A stretch of DNA of 28,822 nt, taken from assembly GCA_035528905.1 (NCBI GenBank), contig DATKXU010000087.1, forward strand, positions 1 through 28,822, read 5' to 3'. This stretch comes from DATKXU01 sp035528905. Lineage in GTDB: Bacteria > Armatimonadota > UBA5829 > DTJY01. Both the position numbers and the translations under genes were made by a program. Under the pieces are notes generated by a model. It worked only from the letters and a program-made list of their open reading frames with translations, made no database searches and was not told the DNA's origin. The first letter of the stretch is position 1. Every line of letters begins with the position of its first letter. This document shows, piece after piece, positions 1-7,305 of this stretch.

Positions 1-2
1 TG

Positions 3-119
3 CAGTATATCAAAGACCAGTTCAACCGCTACCTTGGAGAATCCAACCGCCAGCCGCTGATGGCCCATGGGTGGCGCTCCGCATCCCAGATGCTCCGTCA
101 TTACCAGGAGGTGGTGTAA
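3..119 (+). CDS. C-terminal fragment of an unidentified protein, possibly a glycosyltransferase
   Basis: The reading frame is open from the window edge and stops at TAA 117-119, giving the last 38 residues of a protein. The visible pattern is an L-G-E-x-N-R segment followed by G-W-R-S-A and a final L-x-x-Y-x-x-V. This resembles the C-terminal helix of GT-B (family 4-like) glycosyltransferases, which usually end in a W-x-x-x-A...Y-x-x-V motif. A tyrosine-recombinase C-terminus was considered because of the W-x10-Y spacing, but no R-H-x-F-A box precedes it. The identity is therefore a guess from about 38 residues; that the frame is coding is more likely than the family call. Confidence 0.4.
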   Translation, partial: QYIKDQFNRYLGESNRQPLMAHGWRSASQMLRHYQEVV

Positions 120-199
120 CACATGTTTGACAAACCTACAGCGGCACGCGCCGATTCAGCATTGAGAAGTCTACTCCCCGCTGGCTCCTCCTGAGACCC

Positions 200-985
200 C
201 TATGGCACGCTGCCGACGACGACTATATCCGCTGCCCGGCGAGTCCGGATGGCTCGTATGGGCCAGCTTCCGAGCATCTCGACTCCGGCTATACCGATGA
301 CCGCCAGATACTTGCTGCCCGGATCGTTGGGCGGGGCGCCAAGGATGCGAATGCCCGTGTACGCGGAATCGTCGTTCAGGGCTGATCCGTCGTCCAGGTA
401 GAAGTATCCACTGCCGGATGGCGCGGCCGTCACACGGCCCCACAACTTCATCAGAAGGCCGGTGCTGTCGAGGCCGGTTCCGAACGAGCCCTGTATCATC
501 CCCAGCGGCCCAGGGAGCGTGTTGCCGGACGAGACGATTGCCACATTCATCGCGTTGATCCGCCGCTCCCCATTCAGCGTGGCGAGGCTGCCGGACACAG
601 TTGCCCTATCGCCTTCGCGTACAGTCTGACTCGTCGCCACGCGGATCCCCGCGCTCCGATCCGCGGCTTCGATGTAGAAGGCTCCCACGATCTCGGCGGT
701 TCCGCCGGTTACCACGTTTGGGACTAGCTGCACAAACTGCCCGTCTTGCAGAGTCTTCGCCGCGCCGATAGAAATGCTGCTGGGATAGTCTACGGTCACG
801 ATGACCGTATTCGAAGTTGTTGTCGGCATCTGGTCGCCGCCGGGAGTCGAATACTCGGCCTCCGCGGCGGCCTGTATCTCCGTGCCCGGAGGCGTTGGTG
901 CCGCAACGATGGCCGATGTCGCTGCGACAGCCAGCGCACAGACGATGCCGACACTGAGCGAAACGCGCTTGTTGCTGCTTCTCAT
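200..985 (-). CDS. exported OB-fold-like protein with DUF11-type N-terminal segment
   Basis: The ATG at 983-985 is preceded by GGAGG at a good distance, so the longer frame running up to 1078 is not used; this gives 261 residues. Residues 1-29 form a signal peptide with basic start, hydrophobic core and A-x-A end. Residues 30-65 look like one strand-rich DUF11/conserved-repeat unit (G-T-x-I...A-x-A-x-Y...S-N-T-V-x-V-T-V). Two further blocks resemble OB-fold modules: a V-R-E-G-D-R-x-T-V-S-G segment, and a second L-W-G-R-V...F-Y-L-D-D-G-S...V-x-G-I-x-G segment. Such modules occur in secreted proteins of environmental bacteria, often with unknown ligands. No catalytic residues are apparent. It is transcribed divergently from the sigma-factor gene. 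The function is unknown and the domain assignment is by eye. Confidence 0.8.
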   Translation of the reverse strand: MRSSNKRVSLSVGIVCALAVAATSAIVAAPTPPGTEIQAAAEAEYSTPGGDQMPTTTSNTVIVTVDYPSSISIGAAKTLQDGQFVQLVPNVVTGGTAEIVGAFYIEAADRSAGIRVATSQTVREGDRATVSGSLATLNGERRINAMNVAIVSSGNTLPGPLGMIQGSFGTGLDSTGLLMKLWGRVTAAPSGSGYFYLDDGSALNDDSAYTGIRILGAPPNDPGSKYLAVIGIAGVEMLGSWPIRAIRTRRAADIVVVGSVP

Positions 986-1142
986 TGCTAGCCTCCTAGC
1001 GTAAACAAACTCAGCCGTTCTCCTTGTCAGTATCGCAGCAAGCTGAGCAGTTTGCAAGAGACAAGCAAGCCGTTGCAAGCTGTCGCGCGGGTGTGAGCGC
1101 GCCTGATGCTCTCATCCCGCTACCTCTATTTTACACCAAACG

Positions 1143-1169
1143 CGAACCTTTTTGCTGAAAATTCGTTCT
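1143..1169 (+). promoter_or_regulatory. candidate ECF-type promoter upstream of the sigma gene
   Basis: CGAACC at 1143-1148 and CGTTCT at 1164-1169 are separated by 15 bases. This resembles the AAC...CGT layout of ECF-sigma promoters, which commonly have a 15-17 base spacer. Transcription would start near 1175, giving a leader of about 16 nt that carries the GTGAGG ribosome site at 1176-1181. Autoregulation by the adjacent sigma factor is inferred only from this match and from the common habit of ECF genes. Confidence 0.3.
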
Positions 1170-1190
1170 GAATAAGTGAGGCAATATCCG

Positions 1191-1769
1191 ATGGCGGACC
1201 GCGTAGAGGCTGGCCTCGATCGCGACGTGGAGTTGATGCTCCGCGTGAAGGAGGCAGACGAGGAGGTATTTGATGAGCTGGTCCGCAGATACCGCGAGCC
1301 GCTCACGAATTTCTTCTACTCTCTGTGCTGGAACATTCATACCGCGCAGGATTGCGCCCAGGAGGTGCTGGTTCGCCTTTGGTTGGCGAGGGAAAGGTAC
1401 GAGCCGTCAGCTAAGCTCTCGACCTACATATTCCGGGTCGCTCGGAATCACTGGCTGACGGCGCTTCGGAGGCGCAAGTGCCGACCGGAGCCCATGTACC
1501 TTGAGGAGATGTGGCAGCCGGTAGTGGATGATGGCAGCCTGGAGAAGCTGCTGATGCGCAGGTACATGGACCGGCGAATCAAGCTGGCCATTGCAGGCCT
1601 CCCGGAGCGCTATCGGCTGGTATTCGTGCTGAGCCATTTTCAAGGCATGAAGTACGCCCAGATTGCGGAAGTTCTGGAAATACCTGTGGGGACCGTGAAA
1701 TCGCGGATGTCAGCAGCAGTGCGCGTATTGCGGGAGAAGATAGCTGAAGAAATGGGGGATGAGCGATGA
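1191..1769 (+). CDS. ECF-family RNA polymerase sigma factor
   Basis: This 192-residue protein has the two-domain ECF layout. Region 2 spans roughly residues 10-95 (D-E-L-V-R-R-Y, D-C-A-Q-E-V, L-S-T-Y-I-F-R-V-A-R-N). Region 4 spans roughly 130-185, with L-P-E-R-Y-R-x-V-F-x-L, M-K-Y-A-Q-I-A-E-V-L, and the helix-turn-helix ending V-G-T-V-K-S-R. ATG 1191 is chosen because GTGAGG (1176-1181) lies nine bases upstream; the in-frame GTG at 1176 has no ribosome site. The stop overlaps the next start as ATGA at 1766-1769, so the two proteins are translationally coupled. The next gene begins with a zinc anti-sigma domain, which makes a cognate sigma/anti-sigma pair very likely. The regulon is unknown. 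Confidence 0.93.
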   Translation: MADRVEAGLDRDVELMLRVKEADEEVFDELVRRYREPLTNFFYSLCWNIHTAQDCAQEVLVRLWLARERYEPSAKLSTYIFRVARNHWLTALRRRKCRPEPMYLEEMWQPVVDDGSLEKLLMRRYMDRRIKLAIAGLPERYRLVFVLSHFQGMKYAQIAEVLEIPVGTVKSRMSAAVRVLREKIAEEMGDER

Positions 1770-3091
1770 AGTGTGAGGAAGTACGCGACGAGATGATCGC
1801 ATATCTGAAGGACGAGATGGATGTCCAGCGCAAGATAGAGATCAGCGAGCACGTTGTGCGCTGTCAGGGCTGCCAGCGCGAGCTGGACGTGGCCCGGCGA
1901 GTCTTCAGTCAGACTCAGGCCGCCGAGGACAGCTCCATCATAAGATTCGTGAACACCATCTTCAAGGATGCGATAGACGCCGGGGCGACCGATATGCACA
2001 TTGATCCGACGCACGAAGGGGCCGAGGTTCGCTTGAGGATAGACGGCGTGCTCCATAGCGCGAAGCAGCTATCCGTCGAGCAGCGTGATGTAGTGTTGGC
2101 CAGGATCAAGCTCATGGCTGCGCTGCCGTTCACAGAGTCAGGGGCGCCCTTGGACGGACGCATTCCTATTCGTATGGACGGCAGGGATTACGATTTTCGG
2201 GTCTCCATAATGCCGGTAGTGACGGGCGAGAAGATTGAGATCAGGATACTGGACAGGGGAGTCCCGCTCCTGGGCCTGGACAACCTGGGTTTCTACCCTG
2301 AGCAACTGGAATTGGTTAAGAACCTGCTTCACCAGCCGGCGGGGATGGTCGTCTCCACGGGTCCGGCAGGATCCGGCAAGACGACGCTCTTGTACTCGAT
2401 GATCTTGGAGCTGACGGACCCCAGCATTAGCATAGTGACCGTGGAAGACCCTGTGGAATACCTGCTGCCTGGGGTGCAGCAGACGCAGGTCAACTGGAGA
2501 ACGGGGCTCACGTTCGCAGTGGCAATTCGCACTTACCTGCGCCAGGACCCTGATGTAATAATGGTTGGGGAGCTGAGAGATGCCGAGAGCACGATACTCG
2601 CAGCACACGCTGCGATGACCGGCCACCTCGTCCTAGGCAACATGCTCATATCGGATGCGGTATCTATCCCTCACAACATGGTGGCATACGGTGTGGATCC
2701 ATGGATCGTCGGCAGGAGCCTGGCCGGGGTGATAGCGTGCGTATTGGTGCGAAAGGTCTGCCAGGACTGCAAGGAAGAGTATACCCCCTCGGACGAGGCA
2801 CTGGAGTTCCTGGGCCTCAAGGACCAGGTGAATAAAACCAAGTTCTACCGAGGGACCGGCTGTGACAAATGCCGGAATGTCGGATACCAGGGCAGGGCTC
2901 AGTTGCACGAGATACTGGCTATAGATAGAGAACTCAGCAAGATGATCAGCAACGGGCAGACGGATCCGGATGCCGTCCTGAAGCATGCCGTCGGCAAGGG
3001 CTTCATCCCGATGGAAGAGGTTGCCCGGAGGAAGATTCTGGACGGCATTACGACGGCTGAGGAGGCATACAGAGTGCTCTCCTGGCGGTGA
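1766..3091 (+). CDS. zinc anti-sigma domain fused to a GspE/PilB-type secretion ATPase
   Basis: Residues 1-45 form a ZAS (zf-HC2) domain: C3, then H29-x3-C33-x2-C36. From about residue 56 to the end the protein is a type II secretion/type IV pilus ATPase. It has the A-T-D-M-H-I-D-P and R-x-R-I-D-G-V strands, the R-V-S-I-M-P...E-I-R-I-L arginine region, Walker A G199-T206 (K205), the V-E-D-P-V-E-Y Asp box and Walker B D261-E269. A four-cysteine zinc motif follows (C332, C335, C366, C369). The usual N-terminal MshEN domain is absent and the ZAS finger takes its place. The His-box, normally S-T-L-H-T-N-D-A, reads G-N-M-L-I-S-D-A at residues 291-298 and lacks its histidine. Translation is coupled to the sigma gene by a 4-base overlap. 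The inferred role is a sigma regulator whose release depends on ATPase state or contact with a pilus/secretion machine. No pilin, pilC or secretin gene is in the window. Confidence 0.9.
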   Translation: MKCEEVRDEMIAYLKDEMDVQRKIEISEHVVRCQGCQRELDVARRVFSQTQAAEDSSIIRFVNTIFKDAIDAGATDMHIDPTHEGAEVRLRIDGVLHSAKQLSVEQRDVVLARIKLMAALPFTESGAPLDGRIPIRMDGRDYDFRVSIMPVVTGEKIEIRILDRGVPLLGLDNLGFYPEQLELVKNLLHQPAGMVVSTGPAGSGKTTLLYSMILELTDPSISIVTVEDPVEYLLPGVQQTQVNWRTGLTFAVAIRTYLRQDPDVIMVGELRDAESTILAAHAAMTGHLVLGNMLISDAVSIPHNMVAYGVDPWIVGRSLAGVIACVLVRKVCQDCKEEYTPSDEALEFLGLKDQVNKTKFYRGTGCDKCRNVGYQGRAQLHEILAIDRELSKMISNGQTDPDAVLKHAVGKGFIPMEEVARRKILDGITTAEEAYRVLSWR

Positions 3092-3632
3092 TAACGCTCG
3101 GCGATCAGGGGTTTGGCGTTAGTCTGTCGTGATGCACGGCATGATCTCGACGCCGGGCGCCTAGTGCCAAAGCCCCCGCCTGGTTAGCCTGTCGCCTACT
3201 TCCTGAAGAACCCGCAAGCTAGTCCCAGACCGGCCGCTTCTTCTATTGGATGATCCAGCGCCTCACCGAACTCCCTCGAATCGCCGACAGCGCTTCTGGT
3301 ATTACTCCCAGGTGGACTTGCCTGTTCAGCATGGCACATAGAGAGCGGTGGTTGACAGAGCACTGCTCAGATAAGCGCAGGGACAGGCTGTCGTGGTTTT
3401 CGGGGTGGTCGGCCGAGCCGTGGTCTATTCGGCCGCTTCGGCGTATTCCAAATCTGCTTTATAGAGCGCACTTGGGGCATCGGCTGTACATCGCCGTAAC
3501 TCCAAAGACTCAATCGGCCTGTTCCCTTGGGTGATATCCTGCCCGGACAGGCCATTTCTGTTTTGGAGACGCTTCGGCCTGTGACTGTGTTCTGCGAATG
3601 ACTCGGCACCTATGTGCCAAGGAGGATTTCGA
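3092..3632 (+). other. long non-coding gap before the subtilase gene
   Basis: I see no convincing gene here; the open frame at 3250-3534 has no ribosome site or recognisable content. A hairpin can form between GGGGTTTGGC (3108-3117) and GCCAAAGCCCC (3166-3176, one bulged G). At 3210-3222 the string ACCCGCAAGCTAG matches, with one difference, part of the leader upstream of the PEP-CTERM gene. GGCCTGT (3516-3522) and ACAGGCC (3547-3553) form another inverted pair. Just before the ribosome site of the subtilase, GGCAC-CTAT-GTGCC (3605-3618) makes a five-base-pair hairpin. No good sigma-70 promoter was found. Confidence 0.4.
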
Positions 3633-5396
3633 ATGCGACGCTGGGTTTTGGCAGTAGCAATCATTCTGGCGGGGACGCTGTTATTCGGAAGTCTCCCTGT
3701 TTCGTCCGGAAGCGAGTTCGCCCCGGGACAGATTCTGGTGAAATTCAAGCCGGGCACGCCTGCGTCGGCGGTAGCGGCCGCTCACAGGCAGAACGGCTCG
3801 CGTGTCTTGGATGAGATTCCGCAGATCGGCGTGCAGAAGCTGACCGCGCCAAGGGGGCTGGAGCTCGCGCGTGTCAGGAAGTACTCGGCGAATCCAAATG
3901 TCGAGTTCGCAGAGGCTGACTTCATCGCCTATGCGCTGGAGGTCATCCCCAACGATCCCGCTTTCGCAAACTGGCAGTGGGGCCTGAAGTACATCCAGGC
4001 GCCGGCCGCCTGGGACATCTCAAGGGGCAGCGAGTCTGTTGTCATTGCGGTTGTGGATACAGGTGTGGACTACACGCACCCAGACCTGGCTGGCCGAATC
4101 CTTCCGGGCTACGACTTCTATAGCGGCGACAGCGACCCGATGGACGAAAACGGCCACGGCACGCAGGTTACCGGCATCATCGGCGCGGTGACCAACAACG
4201 GCGTCGGAGTGGCAGGTGTCACCTGGAATGACCCAATCCTGCCGGTGAAGATCTACAGCCCCACTTCGGAGACCACTTACTCCGTGATAGCGAAGGGAGT
4301 CACATATGCCGTTGATCGTGGGGCAAGAGTTGTAAACATGAGCTTTGGCGGGCCATACGCCAGCAGCACCCTCAAGAGCGCCGTTGACTACGCATATACG
4401 CACGGCGCGGTGTTGGCTGCTGGCACGGGGAACAGCGGCGCGCTCGGCGTTTGCTACCCGGCTGCGTATCCGAACGTGCTCGCGGTCGGCGCATCCGATG
4501 GTTACGATCAGCGCAGCAGCGTATCCAACTACGGGCCTGAGCTGGATGTACTCGCGCCGGATGTATCTATGAGCACGCGCCTGTACGGCGGATATGGTAC
4601 GATGGGCGGAACTTCGATGTCCACAGCCTACGTTTCCGGCCTTTGCGGACTGATCCTCTCGGTCAACCCAGGCCTTAGCCCGTCCGAGGTCATGCGGATC
4701 GTGCGCGAAACGGCGGATGACATAGCCCCGGCGGGCTGGGACCAGTACTCCGGCTGTGGGAGGATAAACGCCAGTGGGGCGCTGGTGATGGCGTCGGAGT
4801 CGGCAGGCGGCTCACCTCCGGACACCGAGCCTCCGCTCGTGGACCTCGTGTCCCCAGCCGACGGCGCCGTTGTATCGGGGACAGTGTCGGTTTCGGCCTC
4901 GGCCGGCGACAACGTTGGCGTGGCGAAGGTTGAGTTCTATGCGGACAGCCAGTTGATCGGCGCCGCGGCGCAGCCGCCGTTCTCGGTTCCCTGGGATACA
5001 TCCCGCGTCTCGAACGGCGCAAAGGTGCTTTCTGCAAAGGCCGTGGATGCCGCTGGGAACGCGGGCGCATCCAGCCCGATATCCGTGACGGTGAGCAATG
5101 CAAGCGTCACGACTTACAAATTCAAAGGTGCACTGTCCAGCAAAGCGCCCAACGCCTACCACTCGATATCGCTGTCTGCGCCAGCGACTGTGTCGGCTTC
5201 GCTTGTGTGGTCCAGGGCCGATTTGGACCTGTACCTTCTCGATGCCGCAGGCCAGGTGGTAGCGTCCAGCGCGACCAGGAGCCAGCCTGAAACTATTTCG
5301 ACCGGGCTGCTCAGCGCCGGCAGCTACAAGTTCAAGGTCGTCTGCGTCTCCGGCAAGGCGCGCTACACACTGAATGTCACTTGTACCTCCCAGTAG
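3633..5396 (+). CDS. secreted subtilisin-like serine protease (S8) with Ig-like and C-terminal beta domains
   Basis: The 587-residue protein starts at ATG 3633, seven bases after AAGGAGG (3619-3625); an upstream ATG at 3612 lies before this site and is not used. Residues 1-27 are a signal peptide. An inhibitor-like prodomain follows (G-Q-I-L-V-K-F-K-P-G near 35, then P-N-V-E-F-A-E-A-D). The catalytic triad is D142 (V-V-D-T-G-V), H175 (N-G-H-G-T) and S328 (G-T-S-M-S-T-A), with oxyanion N in A-G-T-G-N-S-G. The usual H-G-T-H is H-G-T-Q. Around 395-485 is a bacterial Ig-like domain (D-N-V-G-V-A-K-V-E-F-Y-A-D). The last hundred residues resemble a pre-peptidase C-terminal (PPC) beta domain (D-L-D-L-Y-L-L-D, G-x-Y-x-F-x-V). 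It is probably an extracellular or surface-bound degradative protease. The gene is monocistronic and ends at a shared terminator. Confidence 0.95.
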   Translation: MRRWVLAVAIILAGTLLFGSLPVSSGSEFAPGQILVKFKPGTPASAVAAAHRQNGSRVLDEIPQIGVQKLTAPRGLELARVRKYSANPNVEFAEADFIAYALEVIPNDPAFANWQWGLKYIQAPAAWDISRGSESVVIAVVDTGVDYTHPDLAGRILPGYDFYSGDSDPMDENGHGTQVTGIIGAVTNNGVGVAGVTWNDPILPVKIYSPTSETTYSVIAKGVTYAVDRGARVVNMSFGGPYASSTLKSAVDYAYTHGAVLAAGTGNSGALGVCYPAAYPNVLAVGASDGYDQRSSVSNYGPELDVLAPDVSMSTRLYGGYGTMGGTSMSTAYVSGLCGLILSVNPGLSPSEVMRIVRETADDIAPAGWDQYSGCGRINASGALVMASESAGGSPPDTEPPLVDLVSPADGAVVSGTVSVSASAGDNVGVAKVEFYADSQLIGAAAQPPFSVPWDTSRVSNGAKVLSAKAVDAAGNAGASSPISVTVSNASVTTYKFKGALSSKAPNAYHSISLSAPATVSASLVWSRADLDLYLLDAAGQVVASSATRSQPETISTGLLSAGSYKFKVVCVSGKARYTLNVTCTSQ

Positions 5397-5423
5397 CCGC
5401 CAGGGGTTTCGCTGTTTGAATGT

Positions 5424-5458
5424 AAAAAGGGAGTAGGTCCCCTCGACCTACTCCCTTT
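5424..5458. terminator. bidirectional intrinsic terminator between convergent genes
   Basis: A perfect 13-base-pair stem pairs 5426-5438 (AAAGGGAGTAGGT) with 5446-5458 around a seven-base loop. Read on the minus strand the stem is followed by a run of five T, as expected for the gene at 5487-6794. On the plus strand the stem ends in CCCTTT and serves the subtilase gene less ideally. Confidence 0.85.
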
Positions 5459-5486
5459 CGCTACTGCCACAGTGGTAGTGTCACCT

Positions 5487-6794
5487 CTACGGGTACACTA
5501 TCGGCAGGCAGGGCCCTGGCTGCACGAAGTTCTTGTTGTTGTTGGCATCGTCCAGGATGTCCTTATACATTTCCTGTGTAGCCCTGTCCCAGCCAGCCCC
5601 GATGCTGCAGACCAGCGCGCAGATGTTGCCTATCGTCTCGAATCCGCTGCCCGTATACACCAGCGAATCGGGATCAACGTCTCCAACCAAGATGTTGAAT
5701 TCCATTGCCAACCACTGGGCCGCAAGCATGTATCGCATGTCCACGGCGTTCGCGCTCAGCAGGAAGCTCTTGATCTGCGACTTGCTCAGATAGGGCGCGA
5801 TCAGGTTAGTGCCCGGCAGCCCCTGCAGAATCGAGCAGCTCAGGATGCCGGAGCCGGAGATCGTTGACCAGTTGTCGTTGATGATCTTTTGGCCGTTCTT
5901 GTTCGCCCAGAAGCCGAGTGTCTTGCCCCCGCCCGCGCCGAGGCATACGTTGCCAAAGTTGACGTCGGAGGTGACCGCATCGTTTGTCAGCAGCTCGACC
6001 GTGTAAACTCCGCCCAGTGCCGTTACAACGACATTCGGCAGCGGGTCCAGATCGGTGGAGCTGTCCTTGGGTCCGGTCTGCACCCAGTTGCCCAGCGGCA
6101 TGACCTCACGTATTATGTACGTGCCGGCTTGCAGGTCCTCGAAGCGGTAAGCTCCTGTAGGGTCGGTGAACACGCTTGCAACCAGATTCGCTGGGTCAAT
6201 TGAGCCCTCGTATAGCTCGATGAGCCAGCCCTCTATCGGTATGTCGGTCAGCAGGTCCAGCACTCCGTTCACATTCACGTCGTAGTACTTGAAACCCCCA
6301 ATCGCGCCGATTGGCGGTGGCGGAGGAGGCCCGCCCGGCTGCTTCACCTTGAAGTTGTCCGTCTTCGAGAACGCAGGGACAAAGCCGAAGGCACCCAAGA
6401 TGTTCCCGGGATCGTAGTCGGCTACGCTGGTGAGCCAGACCTTATACTCCCCGCCCGGGTTCGGCGTGTCGTTGTATGGACAAAGCTGGACGACTTCGTC
6501 GAACCAGCCGCCGACGACAAGGACCGTCCGCAGCGAGATGTCCTCCGTGCTCAATAGCTCGGACCCGCTTGGGTCGGTCACCTGGTAATAGTAGTCTCCA
6601 TCCGGCAGCCCCGGAGCGTTCTGGTTGATCGGGCCGCCGTTCAACCAAACATCACACTTGGCGTAGTAGATGTTGCGGTTGACTGTCCCAAATTCATCGG
6701 TCGTCCAGATGGCGCCCGGCACCTGAGCCGTCGCCATGGAACAGACCAAAAGCACACTCGTTACCAGCAAGATTAGAAAAGCTACTCTCTTCAT
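5487..6794 (-). CDS. secreted SdrD B-like-domain protein of unknown function
   Basis: The ATG at 6794 is preceded by AAGGAGGGG. The 435-residue product has a clear signal peptide (residues 1-24, ending A-T-A-Q). An N-terminal domain of unknown type runs to about 150, and a proline run with flanking glycines forms a linker near 155-161. An SdrD B-like (collagen-binding B / prealbumin-like) domain follows: G-G-F-K-Y-Y-D-V-N-x-N-G, then G-W-x-I-E-L-Y-E-G, then T-D-P-T-G-A-Y-R-F-E-D-L-x-A-G-T-Y-I-I-R-E. The last 140 residues begin G-K-T-L-G-F-W-A-N-K-N-G, a motif I have seen described only loosely in secreted proteins; I do not recognise the fold. It has no LPXTG or PEP-CTERM tail, so it is probably released or loosely bound. 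It has a leader of roughly 300 nt. Confidence 0.85.
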   Translation of the reverse strand: MKRVAFLILLVTSVLLVCSMATAQVPGAIWTTDEFGTVNRNIYYAKCDVWLNGGPINQNAPGLPDGDYYYQVTDPSGSELLSTEDISLRTVLVVGGWFDEVVQLCPYNDTPNPGGEYKVWLTSVADYDPGNILGAFGFVPAFSKTDNFKVKQPGGPPPPPPIGAIGGFKYYDVNVNGVLDLLTDIPIEGWLIELYEGSIDPANLVASVFTDPTGAYRFEDLQAGTYIIREVMPLGNWVQTGPKDSSTDLDPLPNVVVTALGGVYTVELLTNDAVTSDVNFGNVCLGAGGGKTLGFWANKNGQKIINDNWSTISGSGILSCSILQGLPGTNLIAPYLSKSQIKSFLLSANAVDMRYMLAAQWLAMEFNILVGDVDPDSLVYTGSGFETIGNICALVCSIGAGWDRATQEMYKDILDDANNNKNFVQPGPCLPIVYP

Positions 6795-6829
6795 AATCTA
6801 CTTCCCCTCCTTTTCAAATGTAGGTTTTG

Positions 6830-6964
6830 TGGCCAGACCAGGCCATGAGACCTTCTGGACACACGGTGCATCAAGCTCACACTCCCAGACATGGAGCTAT
6901 CCGGTTGCTCACCTCCCCTGGCGCCTCAGCCTAGTCGCGCCGATGTTTGGACTGCTTGCCGGGT
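6830..6964 (-). promoter_or_regulatory. structured 5' leader with shared motifs (copy B)
   Basis: Reading the minus strand toward the start codon, the leader carries ACCCGGCAAGC (6954-6964), AAACA (6944-6948), a G-C stem GGCGC/GCGCC, GGAGGTGAGC (6907-6916), and a hairpin TGGCC-TGGTCT-GGCCA (6830-6845) shortly before the ribosome site. The same elements in the same order occur in the leader of the PEP-CTERM gene, with different stem sequences. A short frame beginning at ATG 6890 runs into the start codon of the downstream gene. I do not match this to a known riboswitch class. The stretch from 6965 to 7097 would belong to the same transcript and shows nothing else. Confidence 0.4.
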
Positions 6965-7097
6965 AAACTGGGTTGGGGGCATCGGTTTATTGACTTTGCA
7001 CAGGATGGGCAGGCGAATCATGCTAAGGATGGTTTGGGATCGCCAACCTGGTGCGCCGGTGCATACAATGTCTCCTCAGTATTCCTGGCCGAAACTC

Positions 7098-7125
7098 AAT
7101 ATACCCTTAGCTTGCCGGCTGCAAA
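7098..7125 (-). promoter_or_regulatory. candidate promoter for the SdrB-type gene
   Basis: On the minus strand TTTGCA (7120-7125) and TATATT (7098-7103) are spaced by 16 bases. The -35 is a weak match and the -10 a fair one. If used, it gives a leader of about 300 nt. Between 7126 and the oxidoreductase start at 7306 I see no gene and no clear plus-strand promoter. Confidence 0.3.
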
Positions 7126-7305
7126 ACAGGTATTTCTGCCAGTTCTGGCTGATGCCGTGCGGACTTGGCGTCTGAGGTCTTTGCCCTACGTCCTGGAAGT
7201 AGGATTTCCTGGCCGCATCAATAACATATAACCTTGGTTGTTTACCCCCAAATGCTGGACTGTCCCGCGCTGGATGCGGTAAACTCTCTTCGGAGGACAT
7301 GCTGT

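Noticed and set aside
3..119. C-terminal fragment as a tyrosine recombinase
   Set aside because: A W-x10-Y spacing is suggestive, but no R-H-x-F-A box precedes it and no mobile-element genes or att-like repeats lie nearby.
123..194. 23-codon open frame with AGGAGG upstream, directly behind the first partial gene
   Set aside because: The ribosome-like site is part of the preceding codons, the product is very short and has no recognisable features.
3250..3534. 94-codon open frame upstream of the subtilase
   Set aside because: No ribosome site, unusual composition rich in Arg and Trp, and it overlaps inverted repeats; more likely non-coding leader.
7076..7300. 74-codon minus-strand open frame upstream of the SdrB-type gene
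   Set aside because: No ribosome site or family; it overlaps the oxidoreductase's start region and the candidate promoter.
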